Positions 24,777 through 33,044 of a stretch of 64,000 bases of DNA are shown here, one piece after another. The stretch covers positions 186,001-250,000 of the forward strand of contig NZ_JAVFWO010000001.1 in assembly GCF_031085295.1 (NCBI RefSeq), in the 5' to 3' direction. The position numbers and the translations under genes were made by a program. The stretch is from Microbacterium psychrotolerans (GTDB lineage: Bacteria > Actinomycetota > Actinomycetes > Actinomycetales > Microbacteriaceae). The notes beneath the pieces were generated by a model. It had not been told where the DNA came from. It saw only the letters and a program-made list of their open reading frames with translations, and did not search any database. Numbering within the stretch: position 1 is the first letter of the stretch; each line of letters starts with the position of its first letter.

Positions 24777-25994
24777 ATGACGATGCGGATCGACAGCGTC
24801 GACTTCTTCTACCTGAGCATGCCGACGGTGACACTCGAGGCCGACGGCAGCCAGGACGCGCTCCTCGTCCGTGTCACCGCCGACGGCCATGTCGGCTGGG
24901 GCGAGTGCGAGGCGTCCCCGCTCGCGTCGATCGCGGCGTTCGTCGCGCCGCGATCGCACGGCGCGTGCCAGCCCGTCTCGGCATCCGTCATCGGGGAGCG
25001 CCTCGACTCCCCCGACGACATCTTGCGAATCGCGGCGCTGGTGCAGCACAACAGCATGGACCTTCTGCAGGCGGCCCACACATTCTCAGGCATCGAGATC
25101 GCGCTGTGGGATCTGCTCGGTCGCGTCCGGGAAGAGCCGGTATGGCGCCTGCTCGGCTATGACCGCGCACACGCCAAGACGCCGTACGCATCCGTGCTCT
25201 TCGGCGACACCCCGCAGGAGACCCTCGACAAGGGGCGCGAGCAGGTGCGCCGTGGCTTCCGCGGCGTGAAGTTCGGCTGGGGCGCGTTCGGCGCAGGCTC
25301 GCCCGCCGACGACGCGGACCAGCTGCACGCCGCGCGCGAGGCGGTCGGCGAGGACGGTCTGCTCTTCGTCGACGCCGGGCAGGTGTGGGGATCCGACACG
25401 GATGCCGCGCTTGCGCGGCTGGCATCCCTCGAGGCGGTGCGTGCCACCTGGATCGAGGAGCCGTTCGAGGCTTCCGAGTACGACGCGCACGCCCGACTCG
25501 CGGCGAGTGCCCGGACCGTTCGCGTCGCGGGGGGCGAGGCGTCCCACAATGAGGCGATGGCGCGCAACCTCGTCGACTACGGCAAGGTCGGCTTTCTCCA
25601 GATCGACACCGGACGCATCGGCGGCATCGGCCCGGCCCACCGCGCCGCGCGCTATGCGGACGCACGCGAGGTCACCTTCGTGAACCACACCTTCACGTCT
25701 CATCTGGCCCTGTCCGCGTCGCTGCAGCCTTACGCCGGGTTGGAGCACCACGCGATCTGCGAGTATCCGGCGGAGCCCAAGCAGCTCGCCCTCGACATCA
25801 CGACGCACCACCTTGCTCTCGACGAGAGCGGCACCGTGACCGCGCCGGAGCGTCCGGGGCTCGGCGTCGACGTCGACGCCGACGCGCTCATGCAGTATGA
25901 ACGTGTGATCGACATCGTGGTGGACGGACGCAGCGTCTTCGACAGCCCGCGGATCGGCGCCATCGCTTCGGCGGAACGGAGGATCGCATCATGA
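24777..25994 (+). CDS. Enolase-superfamily (mandelate racemase-type) sugar-acid dehydratase
   Basis: A 405-residue enolase-superfamily protein. N-terminal capping domain to ~120, then the barrel: GVKFGWGAFG with the basic residue on strand 2, metal ligands Asp near 199 (FVDAGQVWG), Glu near 227 (IEEPF) and Glu near 253 (GGEAS), and FVNHTFTSHLALSAS with a His on the late strands. The family dehydrates aldonic acids or racemises/cycloisomerises; L-rhamnonate, L-fuconate or D-galactonate dehydratase activity would fit the neighbours, but the KFGW and DAGQ variants mean I cannot pick one. Start 24777; a second ATG two codons on is possible. Overlaps the GntR gene by 4 bp. Confidence 0.85.
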   Translation: MTMRIDSVDFFYLSMPTVTLEADGSQDALLVRVTADGHVGWGECEASPLASIAAFVAPRSHGACQPVSASVIGERLDSPDDILRIAALVQHNSMDLLQAAHTFSGIEIALWDLLGRVREEPVWRLLGYDRAHAKTPYASVLFGDTPQETLDKGREQVRRGFRGVKFGWGAFGAGSPADDADQLHAAREAVGEDGLLFVDAGQVWGSDTDAALARLASLEAVRATWIEEPFEASEYDAHARLAASARTVRVAGGEASHNEAMARNLVDYGKVGFLQIDTGRIGGIGPAHRAARYADAREVTFVNHTFTSHLALSASLQPYAGLEHHAICEYPAEPKQLALDITTHHLALDESGTVTAPERPGLGVDVDADALMQYERVIDIVVDGRSVFDSPRIGAIASAERRIAS

Positions 25995-26749
25995 GCAATC
26001 GACCTCGTCCGGCGGCCGAGCATCCCGGCTACGCCCTCCGTGGCCGGCAGGGCGTGATCATCGAAGCGCTGGGGCGTGCCATCGTCGCCGGCCGCTACGC
26101 GGAAGGCGATGTGCTGCCCCGAGAAGACGACCTGTGCGCAGAGTTCGGGATGAGCCGCACCACTGTGCGCGGTGCGATGACCGTGCTGGCCGCCAAGGGA
26201 CTTATCGAGATCCGCCCCAAGACCGGGACCAAGGTGCGCCCGCGCGCGCTCTGGAACGTCTTCGACTCCGACCTCCTCGGCTGGGCCCACCTCGAAGGGG
26301 AGGCCGGCGGAATGATGGACGCGCTCATCGAGCTGCGGCAGATCATGGAGCCGGCCGCGGCCCGCTTGGCGGCGACGCGCGCGACCATCCGGGAGCTGGG
26401 CCCGCTCTCTCGGGCCGCGTCCGCGCTGGCCGTCAGCATCGGCGACCCGGTCGCCTACCCCGAGTGGGATGTCGCATTCCACTTGGCCGTGTACGACGCG
26501 AGCCACAACCCGCTGCTGGCGCGGTTCGGACTGCTGGTCGCCGACTTCATGAAGATCGCGTTCGAGATCCAGCAGCACGGCGACCAGCACGAGGTCGACC
26601 TCGCCGATGATGCCGCCCGTCATCTCGCCGTCTCCGATGCGATCGCGCGGGGTGATGCAGACGCGGCCGCCGCCGCGATGCTGGAGGTCGTGCTCGACGG
26701 CAAGAACGCACTCGCCGCTGCGATGTCCGACGCGGACCCGCGCGCATGA
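25991..26749 (+). CDS. FadR-subfamily GntR transcriptional regulator
   Basis: A 252-residue GntR regulator with FCD domain. Residues ~20-80: winged helix with EDDLCAEFGMSRTTVRGAMTVLAAKGLIEIRPKTGTKV. Residues ~105-240: all-helical FCD domain with ELRQIMEPAAARLAA, FHLAVYDASHNPL and DAARHLAVSDAI; the His/Asp pattern that binds metal and a carboxylate effector in the family is present. Sits between the enolase-family and GH36 genes, overlapping each by 4 bp. FadR-type regulators often sense sugar acids (for example DgoR and galactonate). It is the best candidate for binding the four TTAGGTATNATCTAA-like sites in this region. Confidence 0.93.
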   Translation: MSNRPRPAAEHPGYALRGRQGVIIEALGRAIVAGRYAEGDVLPREDDLCAEFGMSRTTVRGAMTVLAAKGLIEIRPKTGTKVRPRALWNVFDSDLLGWAHLEGEAGGMMDALIELRQIMEPAAARLAATRATIRELGPLSRAASALAVSIGDPVAYPEWDVAFHLAVYDASHNPLLARFGLLVADFMKIAFEIQQHGDQHEVDLADDAARHLAVSDAIARGDADAAAAAMLEVVLDGKNALAAAMSDADPRA

Positions 26750-28836
26750 CGGTCCGCGATCTGACATGGGGCGACGGCGAGGTACGACTCACTTTCTCGA
26801 TGGATGCCGAGGACCGGATCCGGCTGACCGGGTTCCTGGCCGGCCGGCCCCTGGGCGCGTTCGATCGCAGCCTGCCCTTGGTCGAGATCATCACCGCGGA
26901 TCGCAGCAAGAACGCCGGATCCCGGTACGACGCCACCGAGCTCGGCCTCGATCTGCGCTATGTCGCGCATCGCACGGCATCGGACGACCGGGGCGAGGTG
27001 CTCGAGGTCGACTTGCGCGATCAGGTTTCGGCTCTGCGGGCGACCGTCCGGTACTCGCTGCGGGCGGGATCGGGGGTGCTGAGCTCCTCCGTGACGCTCG
27101 CCCACGCGGGATCGGCGCCCGCGATCCCCGTGCTCTTCGTCAGCAGCCTGGTCCTCGGCGACGACGCGTGGGACTGCGACAGCACGACCATCCACCTGGC
27201 CGACAACGACTGGCTCGCCGAAGCACGGTGGCGGTCCGGCTCCTTCGCAGAGTTCGGTGAGCCGGAGGTCGACATGGCCGCCCACTTCGGCGCATCGCCG
27301 CGAGGCAGCCTGGCGCGCATCGGCCGGGGAACCTGGTCGACCGGAGAGCACCTGCCGATGGGGGCGATGGAGTTCCCCGGCGGCGACACCCTGCTCTGGC
27401 AGGTCGAGTCCAACGGCGGATGGCGTTGGGAGCTCTCGCAGGGGCCGGCCTCCCGGCCTGCGGGCTCATTGCGGCTCGTCACGTCGGGCCCGAGCGATGT
27501 CGAGCACCAGTGGTCGATCGTCCTCGACGACGGCGATGAGTTCGTCACTCCTGTGACCACGTTCGCGTGGTCGACCGACGGATTCGAGGGGGCGCTCGCG
27601 CGCCTCACGGAGCACCGCCGCGCGGATCGCCGCAGGTACGCCGGCGACGCCGGGCTGCCGCTCATCTACAACGACTACATGAACACCCTCAACGCGGACC
27701 CGACCACCGAGAAGCTCCTCCCGCTGATCGCGGCCGCGGGATCGGTCGGCGCGGAGATCTTCGTCGTCGATGCGGGGTGGTACTCCGACGAGCCCGGCTG
27801 GTGGGACTCCGTCGGCGCATGGGAAGCTTCCACCACCAGGTTCCCGGGCGGATTCGACGAGATCTTCCACGCCATCCGCGCCCAGGGCATGACACCGGGA
27901 CTGTGGCTCGAACCGGAGGTCGTCGGCATCCACAGTCCCGTCGCCTCGACGCTGCCCGACGACGCGTTCTTCGGCCGTCACGGCAGCAGACTCGCGTCCA
28001 GCGGCCGCTATCAGCAGGACTTCCGTCACCCTGCCGTCGTCTCCCGGATGAATGCCGTGATCGACCGTCTGGTCGCCGCCTACGGCCTCGGCTACCTGAA
28101 GTTCGACTACAACATCAATCCGGCATCGGGGACCGACCACCACGCCGTCAGTCCGGGTGAGGGGCTGCTCGCCGCATCGCGCGCGTACCTCGACTGGATC
28201 GATGCGCTGCACGAGCGGCATCCGCAGCTCATCGTCGAGAACTGCGCGTCGGGCGGAATGCGGTCGGACTGGCTGACGGTGTCGCGGTTCGCGCTGCTGT
28301 CGACGAGCGATCAGCAGGACGCCCTGCGGTGCGCGCCGATCGCGGCTGCCGCGACCACGATGGTCCCCCCCGAGCAGGCCGGCGTCTGGTCGTACCCGCA
28401 GCATGGGATGGCGGATGCCGTCACCACCGTCACACTTGCCAACAGCGTGCTGCGGCGCCCGATCCTCTCGGGACACCTCGATCACATGACCGAGGCCGAG
28501 CTCGATCGGGTCCGCGAGTTCGTCGCGGCGCACAAGAGCGTCCGCGACGAACTGCCCGTCCTGCAGTCGACCTGGCCGCTCGGCCTGCCGGGCTGGGAGG
28601 ACTCCTGGATCGCCGCGGGGCTCGTCGGCATTCGTGGCGGCTATCTCACCGTGTGGCGCAGGGACGCGGATTCGCCGGAGCGCGTCTCGATCCCGGTGGG
28701 TAGGCTCCTTCCCCCCGGCGGCCGCCGCGTCGAGCGCGTCTTCCCGCGAGATGCGGACGGCGGGTGGGAGATCGTGGGCGACACCCTCGAGATCTCTCTC
28801 CCCGCACCGTCCGCGGTGGTCCTGCGCTTCCGATGA
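26746..28836 (+). CDS. GH36 alpha-galactosidase
   Basis: A 696-residue glycoside hydrolase family 36 enzyme. N-terminal beta-supersandwich to ~300, then the barrel with DAGWYSDEPGWWDSVGAW, GLWLEPEVVG, the catalytic nucleophile Asp454 in LKFDYN, ENCASGGMRSD, and the general acid Asp522 in STSDQQD; a short C-terminal beta domain follows. Length fits bacterial tetrameric alpha-galactosidases. No signal peptide, so it should act on imported oligosaccharides. Overlaps the GntR gene by 4 bp and ends 12 bp from the convergent esterase gene. Exact linkage specificity (alpha-1,6-galactoside or other) is not shown by sequence. Confidence 0.92.
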   Translation: MTVRDLTWGDGEVRLTFSMDAEDRIRLTGFLAGRPLGAFDRSLPLVEIITADRSKNAGSRYDATELGLDLRYVAHRTASDDRGEVLEVDLRDQVSALRATVRYSLRAGSGVLSSSVTLAHAGSAPAIPVLFVSSLVLGDDAWDCDSTTIHLADNDWLAEARWRSGSFAEFGEPEVDMAAHFGASPRGSLARIGRGTWSTGEHLPMGAMEFPGGDTLLWQVESNGGWRWELSQGPASRPAGSLRLVTSGPSDVEHQWSIVLDDGDEFVTPVTTFAWSTDGFEGALARLTEHRRADRRRYAGDAGLPLIYNDYMNTLNADPTTEKLLPLIAAAGSVGAEIFVVDAGWYSDEPGWWDSVGAWEASTTRFPGGFDEIFHAIRAQGMTPGLWLEPEVVGIHSPVASTLPDDAFFGRHGSRLASSGRYQQDFRHPAVVSRMNAVIDRLVAAYGLGYLKFDYNINPASGTDHHAVSPGEGLLAASRAYLDWIDALHERHPQLIVENCASGGMRSDWLTVSRFALLSTSDQQDALRCAPIAAAATTMVPPEQAGVWSYPQHGMADAVTTVTLANSVLRRPILSGHLDHMTEAELDRVREFVAAHKSVRDELPVLQSTWPLGLPGWEDSWIAAGLVGIRGGYLTVWRRDADSPERVSIPVGRLLPPGGRRVERVFPRDADGGWEIVGDTLEISLPAPSAVVLRFR

Positions 28837-28848
28837 ACCGGGCGCCGC

Positions 28849-29808
28849 TCACGGCAGGTTGGCCAGCGCCTCAGCCACGATGACATTGTCGTCGGTCCCG
28901 TGCTCGTGCCGGCGATGCCGTTCCACGCGCAGGTCCTTCGTCGCGCCGGCGTAGGCGTTGAATGCGGCGACGACGGTCGAGGGCGGGCACACGTCGTCCA
29001 TGAGCGATGTGGTGAACCACGCCGGAACGGTCGCCCTCCGCGCGAAGTTGACGCCGTCGAAGTAGCGCAGTGTCTCGAGCACGGCGTCGTCCTGACCACG
29101 CCACGTGCGGAGGTACCGGTCGATCTCGCCGTAGGGTCCCGCGCCGGTGATCATGATTGCGCGGGGGAAGTCGCACAGGAACGGCTGGAACGAGACGAGC
29201 GCCGTGACGTGCGGCGAGAGCGCGGCGGTCGCCAGCGCCACTCCACCGCCTTGGCTCATGCCGAGCGCTATGACGCGGCTCCGGTCGGCCTGCGGGAGCG
29301 TCACCGCCGCGTCCACGGCGCGCACGGCATCGGTGATCAGCCGCCGGTAGTAGTACTCGTGCGGGTCCTGCACTCCGGCCGTCATCAGCCCGGGCACCGT
29401 CGGACCGTTGACCGAGCGGTCCGCAGTCACGCCGCGCGCCCACACCGCCCCCTGCCCGCGGGTGTCCATCGTGACGTGCAGATAGCCGCACGACGCCCAG
29501 AACAACGCGTCCTCCGCGAGCCCCCGGCCGCCGCCGTAGCCGATGAACTCCACGATCACCGGCAGCGGCCCGTGGGCGTTACGTGGCGCCCGCAGCCATC
29601 CGCTGATGCGCTCGCCCCCGAAACCGTGGAACGACAGGTCGAAGATATCGACGCTGGTCACGGGCGAGTCCGCGCGGACGAGGACGAGATCGGTATCGAA
29701 TTCCCGCGCCGCGTCGATGGTCGACCGCCAGAATTCGTCGAACCCCGGTGGGTCCACCTGCGGGCTGCGGTAGTCGAGCAGGTCATCGCCGATGAGATCC
29801 ACGATCAT
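28849..29808 (-). CDS. Acetylxylan-esterase-like (AXE1/Cah family) hydrolase
   Basis: A 319-residue alpha/beta hydrolase of the acetyl xylan esterase/cephalosporin-C deacetylase type. Visible features: RISGWLRAPRN, TMDTRGQG oxyanion region, nucleophile Ser in GMSQGGGVAL, Asp in SLMDDVCPPST, and His in RRHEHGTD. These enzymes remove acetyl groups from acetylated sugars or oligosaccharides in the cytoplasm. The frame is open far upstream, but ATG 29808 has AGGAG at normal spacing and starts where homology starts. It is divergent from the ABC importer operon with two copies of the GntR-type motif between them. Confidence 0.9.
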   Translation of the reverse strand: MIVDLIGDDLLDYRSPQVDPPGFDEFWRSTIDAAREFDTDLVLVRADSPVTSVDIFDLSFHGFGGERISGWLRAPRNAHGPLPVIVEFIGYGGGRGLAEDALFWASCGYLHVTMDTRGQGAVWARGVTADRSVNGPTVPGLMTAGVQDPHEYYYRRLITDAVRAVDAAVTLPQADRSRVIALGMSQGGGVALATAALSPHVTALVSFQPFLCDFPRAIMITGAGPYGEIDRYLRTWRGQDDAVLETLRYFDGVNFARRATVPAWFTTSLMDDVCPPSTVVAAFNAYAGATKDLRVERHRRHEHGTDDNVIVAEALANLP

Positions 29809-29820
29809 GAGGCTTCTCCT

Positions 29821-29835
29821 AAAGGTATGATGAAA
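29821..29835. promoter_or_regulatory. GntR-type operator, copy 3 (weaker)
   Basis: AAAGGTATGATGAAA shares the GGTATNAT core with the other copies but has poor outer symmetry. It lies 13 bp upstream of the esterase ATG and 23 bp from copy 4, about two helical turns. Confidence 0.4.
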
Positions 29836-29843
29836 GAACTTCG

Positions 29844-29858
29844 TTAGGTATGATCTAA
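29844..29858. promoter_or_regulatory. GntR-type operator, copy 4
   Basis: TTAGGTATGATCTAA: a palindrome with one mismatch to copy 1, lying between the esterase and the sugar-binding protein gene. It also contains TATGAT, which could serve as a -10 box. Confidence 0.6.
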
Positions 29859-29881
29859 GCACTTTCCGAAAGGACACCGCG

Positions 29882-31198
29882 ATGAAGACCCGAAGCATCA
29901 CCGCCGCCCTGCTCACTACGGCGCTGGCCGCGACCACGCTCACCGCGTGCTCCAGCAGCTCCGAAGACGGGGTCGAGACCGTCACCGTCTGGGACAACGG
30001 CCTGCTGACGCGCACCAACGACGACGGCACGATGAATGACTCCAACTCGTTCCTCACCCTCCTGGCCGCACAGTACGAGCAGGAGCATCCCGACGTGAAG
30101 ATCAAGATCGTCCGACAGTCCGCCGACATCACCAAGAACTCGGCCCAATTCCAGGCGGCCTCCATCGCCAAGAACGGCCCCGACATCCGTGTCGGCTACA
30201 TCGGGGGCAACACGGAGGACTACTCCGACTTCCTGCTCGACCTCGACGGTACGTTCTCCGATGAGACGGTGGCCGACATCTCCGGCTGGAACCTCACACG
30301 CAAGGGCTACTCGCCCGACGGCGCACTGCTGGGCCTGCCCTATGGCGCCGGCTCGTACTTCTACGTCTTCTACAACAGGCAGATGACGGATGCGGCCGGC
30401 CTCGATCTCACGACGCCTCCCGCTACGTGGGAGGACCTCCTCGCGGCGGGCGAGCAAGTCCAGGAGAACACGTCGAACACGGCATTCTGGGTCGCGAACC
30501 AGGAGGGATACGTCGGCGCCTGGGTGGTCGCAGCCCTAGCCGGCGGAGAGCTGGGTCCGGACGCGTTCATCGACATGTACACGGGTGAGACCAGCACCGA
30601 CAGTGACGGCTTGATCGACGCCTACACCGCGTACGCGAGACTCTTCGAGGACGGCCTCACCAACCCGGATGCCGCCAGCGTCTCGAACGCCGACGCGCTG
30701 TCGGGGTTCATCCAGGGCAAAGGCGCGTTCTACATCAGCGGATCCTGGGACAACACGTATCTGACGGATGCGTTCGGCGATGGCGTCGGCGTCTTCGCCA
30801 TTCCCATGCTCGAGGGCGCCGCCTACCCCGACACGGTGGCCGGCGGCCCGAACGTCGATCTGTCGATCACGAGCTACTCGAAGCACCAGGAGGCCGCCAA
30901 GGACTTCCTTCGTTTCCTCGCCCAGCCCTCCTCCATCGAGGAGTACACGAAGCTCTACCAGTCCGAAGCGCCGAACAGCGCATCGGCGTCGACCGCGGTG
31001 ATCACGAATCCGCTGCTCCAGCAGGAGGCCGCCGGGCTCACCACGTCGCAGAGCCACGTGTATCCGATCGACAACGTCATGCCGCAGTCGGTGAATGATC
31101 TCTACTACAAGATCAATGCCACCGTGTTCACCGGCAGGACCTCGCCGAAGGACGCCGTCGAGCAGCTCGCTGCCGCAGTCGCGGACGCGACCGAATGA
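29882..31198 (+). CDS. ABC sugar importer, substrate-binding lipoprotein
   Basis: A 438-residue family 1 solute-binding protein (CUT1 class, oligosaccharides). Signal peptide with lipobox LTAC and lipid-modified Cys near residue 23. Mature part shows the typical pattern: TVWDNG near the N-terminus, YGAGSYFYVFYNRQM, FIQGKGAFYISGSWDN and late VMPQSVNDLYYKINATVF. GAAAGGAC precedes the ATG. First gene of a three-gene importer operon, overlapping the first permease by 4 bp. Sites 3 and 4 place it in the GntR regulon with the alpha-galactosidase, so alpha-galactosides (raffinose- or melibiose-like) or acetylated oligosaccharides are likely ligands; inference. Confidence 0.92.
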   Translation: MKTRSITAALLTTALAATTLTACSSSSEDGVETVTVWDNGLLTRTNDDGTMNDSNSFLTLLAAQYEQEHPDVKIKIVRQSADITKNSAQFQAASIAKNGPDIRVGYIGGNTEDYSDFLLDLDGTFSDETVADISGWNLTRKGYSPDGALLGLPYGAGSYFYVFYNRQMTDAAGLDLTTPPATWEDLLAAGEQVQENTSNTAFWVANQEGYVGAWVVAALAGGELGPDAFIDMYTGETSTDSDGLIDAYTAYARLFEDGLTNPDAASVSNADALSGFIQGKGAFYISGSWDNTYLTDAFGDGVGVFAIPMLEGAAYPDTVAGGPNVDLSITSYSKHQEAAKDFLRFLAQPSSIEEYTKLYQSEAPNSASASTAVITNPLLQQEAAGLTTSQSHVYPIDNVMPQSVNDLYYKINATVFTGRTSPKDAVEQLAAAVADATE

Positions 31199-32160
31199 CG
31201 GCGACGGTCGTCCCGGCCTCGGGGGCCGCGGTCGTCGCGGTCCCCGAGGCCGGGGGGAACCCTCGGAAGGGAGGTGTGCGCACGCCTCCGTCCTGGCGAC
31301 GACGTGAGCGCGTCGTCGGCTTGGCCGCGGTGGTGCCAGCCCTCATCCTCGTCCTCGGGCTCATGCTGTACCCGATCGGCTACGCACTGTTCGTGTCCGT
31401 CTTCGACACGAACGGCATCAGCTTCGACTTCGTCGGACTGGACAACTACATCACGCAGGTCTTCAGCCCGCTCCTGCACCAGGTGTTCTTCAACAACCTG
31501 GTCTTCCTGATCTCGGTACCGCTCGTGATCCTCGCGTCAGTCGTGTGCTCGGTGCTCCTGTACGAGCGGATCCGCGGCTGGCGCGCCTACCGAATCCTGT
31601 TCTTCGTGCCGAACGTCCTGTCCACCGCGGTGGTGGGGCTCATGTTCAAGACGATGTTCGCGTACGACGGACCGGTCAACGCGGGCCTCACCGCGATCGG
31701 CATGCCGCGCACCGACTTCTTCGCCGGGGCGGGATCGGCGATGTCCGTGATCATCCTGGCGCTGGTGTGGTCGGGGTTCGGCTACCAGACCCTGATCCTG
31801 CTCAGTGGGCTCGGCGCGATCAACCCGGAGATCTTCGAGGCGGCGACCGTCGACGGCGCAGGGTGGTGGCGGCGGCTGTGGCACATCACCTTGCCGAACA
31901 TCCGTCGCTCGGTGGCGCTGGTGTGCATCCTCAACGTGCTCTTCACATTCACGTCGCTGTTCGGATTCATCTTCGTGATGACTGCCGGCGGACCCGGGTA
32001 CGACACCACCACCCTCGACTACCTCATTTATCTCGAGGCCTTTCCCTCGGACGGCAACATCGGCCCCGGCTCGGCACTCGCCATCCTCACCTTCCTTTTC
32101 ATCGGCATCCTGACCATCATCCAGCTCCGGTTCTTCCGGGTCGGAAGCGCGGAGGACTGA
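31195..32160 (+). CDS. ABC sugar importer, permease (MalF/UgpA-type)
   Basis: A 321-residue inner-membrane permease with a long cytoplasmic N-tail (~45 residues) and six or seven hydrophobic segments. The EAA loop that contacts the ATPase is EAATVDGAGWWRRLWHITLP around residue 215. It pairs with the next gene as a heterodimer. Overlaps the binding-protein gene by 4 bp; the second permease follows 1 bp after its stop. No ATPase gene is present nearby, as is common for actinobacterial CUT1 systems that share one ATPase (MsiK-like). Confidence 0.92.
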   Translation: MTATVVPASGAAVVAVPEAGGNPRKGGVRTPPSWRRRERVVGLAAVVPALILVLGLMLYPIGYALFVSVFDTNGISFDFVGLDNYITQVFSPLLHQVFFNNLVFLISVPLVILASVVCSVLLYERIRGWRAYRILFFVPNVLSTAVVGLMFKTMFAYDGPVNAGLTAIGMPRTDFFAGAGSAMSVIILALVWSGFGYQTLILLSGLGAINPEIFEAATVDGAGWWRRLWHITLPNIRRSVALVCILNVLFTFTSLFGFIFVMTAGGPGYDTTTLDYLIYLEAFPSDGNIGPGSALAILTFLFIGILTIIQLRFFRVGSAED

Positions 32161-32161
32161 T

Positions 32162-33004
32162 ATGAGTTCCATGACCAGCGCCACCCTGCCACGCCGGGCC
32201 CGCATGCCCATCACACTCGTGATGCTGCTCGTCAGCGCGACGATCGTGTACCCGTTGCTCTATCTGGGCATCTCCGCATTCCGGACCAAGTCCGACTATC
32301 TGGCGGATCCGTTCGGCATCCCCCAGGAGTGGACGCTCCAGAACTTCGTCACGCTGTGGAACAACTACAACGTCGGCCAGGCGCTGACGAACAGCTTCGT
32401 CGTCGTGATCGTCGGCCTGTTCATCCAGGTCGTGGTCGGCGTGCTCGCCGGCTTCGCGCTGGCCAAGTATCCGGTTCCCGGTGGGCGCCTGATCAGCGCG
32501 ACATTCGTGTCGATCATGCTCGTGCCGAGCACCGTCCTCATCATCCCCATCTACCTGCTGCTCGCGCAGCTGGGACTCGTGAGCAATCTCGCAGGGCTCA
32601 TCATCGTGTACGTCGGCACAGGGCTGCCCTTCACGACGTTCTTCCTCACCGTCTCGTTCCGCTCGATCGATGAGAGCGTGCTGGAGGCGGCGAGGATCGA
32701 TGGTGCGGGATTCGTACGCACCCTCGCCGGCGTCGCGGCACCGATGGGCATCTCGGCGATCGCCACGATCGCCGTGCTGCAGTTCCTCGCGATGTGGAAC
32801 GAGCTGCTGTACGCGTACATCCTGCTGCCCGACGATCAACTGCGGCTCATCACGCCTACGCTCGCGTCGATCGGCAGTCGCTTCGTCAGCGACCAGCCAC
32901 TGGTGTCCGCCGGACTTCTCATCACCGCGATCCCTCCGCTCATTCTGCTGGGCCTCGCCTCGCGGTATGTGATGAGCGGGGTCGGCGCCAGCTTCGGGCG
33001 GTGA
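32162..33004 (+). CDS. ABC sugar importer, permease (MalG/UgpE-type)
   Basis: A 280-residue second permease with six hydrophobic segments and the EAA loop EAARIDGAGFVRTLAGV around residue 180. The N-terminal segment (MLLVSATIVYPLLYLGISAF) and LVPSTVLIIPIYLLLAQLG are typical MalG-type. Last gene of the operon; convergent with the ABC half-transporter gene 40 bp downstream. Confidence 0.92.
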   Translation: MSSMTSATLPRRARMPITLVMLLVSATIVYPLLYLGISAFRTKSDYLADPFGIPQEWTLQNFVTLWNNYNVGQALTNSFVVVIVGLFIQVVVGVLAGFALAKYPVPGGRLISATFVSIMLVPSTVLIIPIYLLLAQLGLVSNLAGLIIVYVGTGLPFTTFFLTVSFRSIDESVLEAARIDGAGFVRTLAGVAAPMGISAIATIAVLQFLAMWNELLYAYILLPDDQLRLITPTLASIGSRFVSDQPLVSAGLLITAIPPLILLGLASRYVMSGVGASFGR

Positions 33005-33044
33005 TATCGAACCGGACCCGCGCGACTCTTCTGTCGCCTCTCGG

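Noticed and set aside
29809..30186. Upstream extension of the esterase frame
   Set aside because: It would cover the operators and the start of the ABC binding-protein gene on the other strand; ATG 29808 has a good ribosome site.
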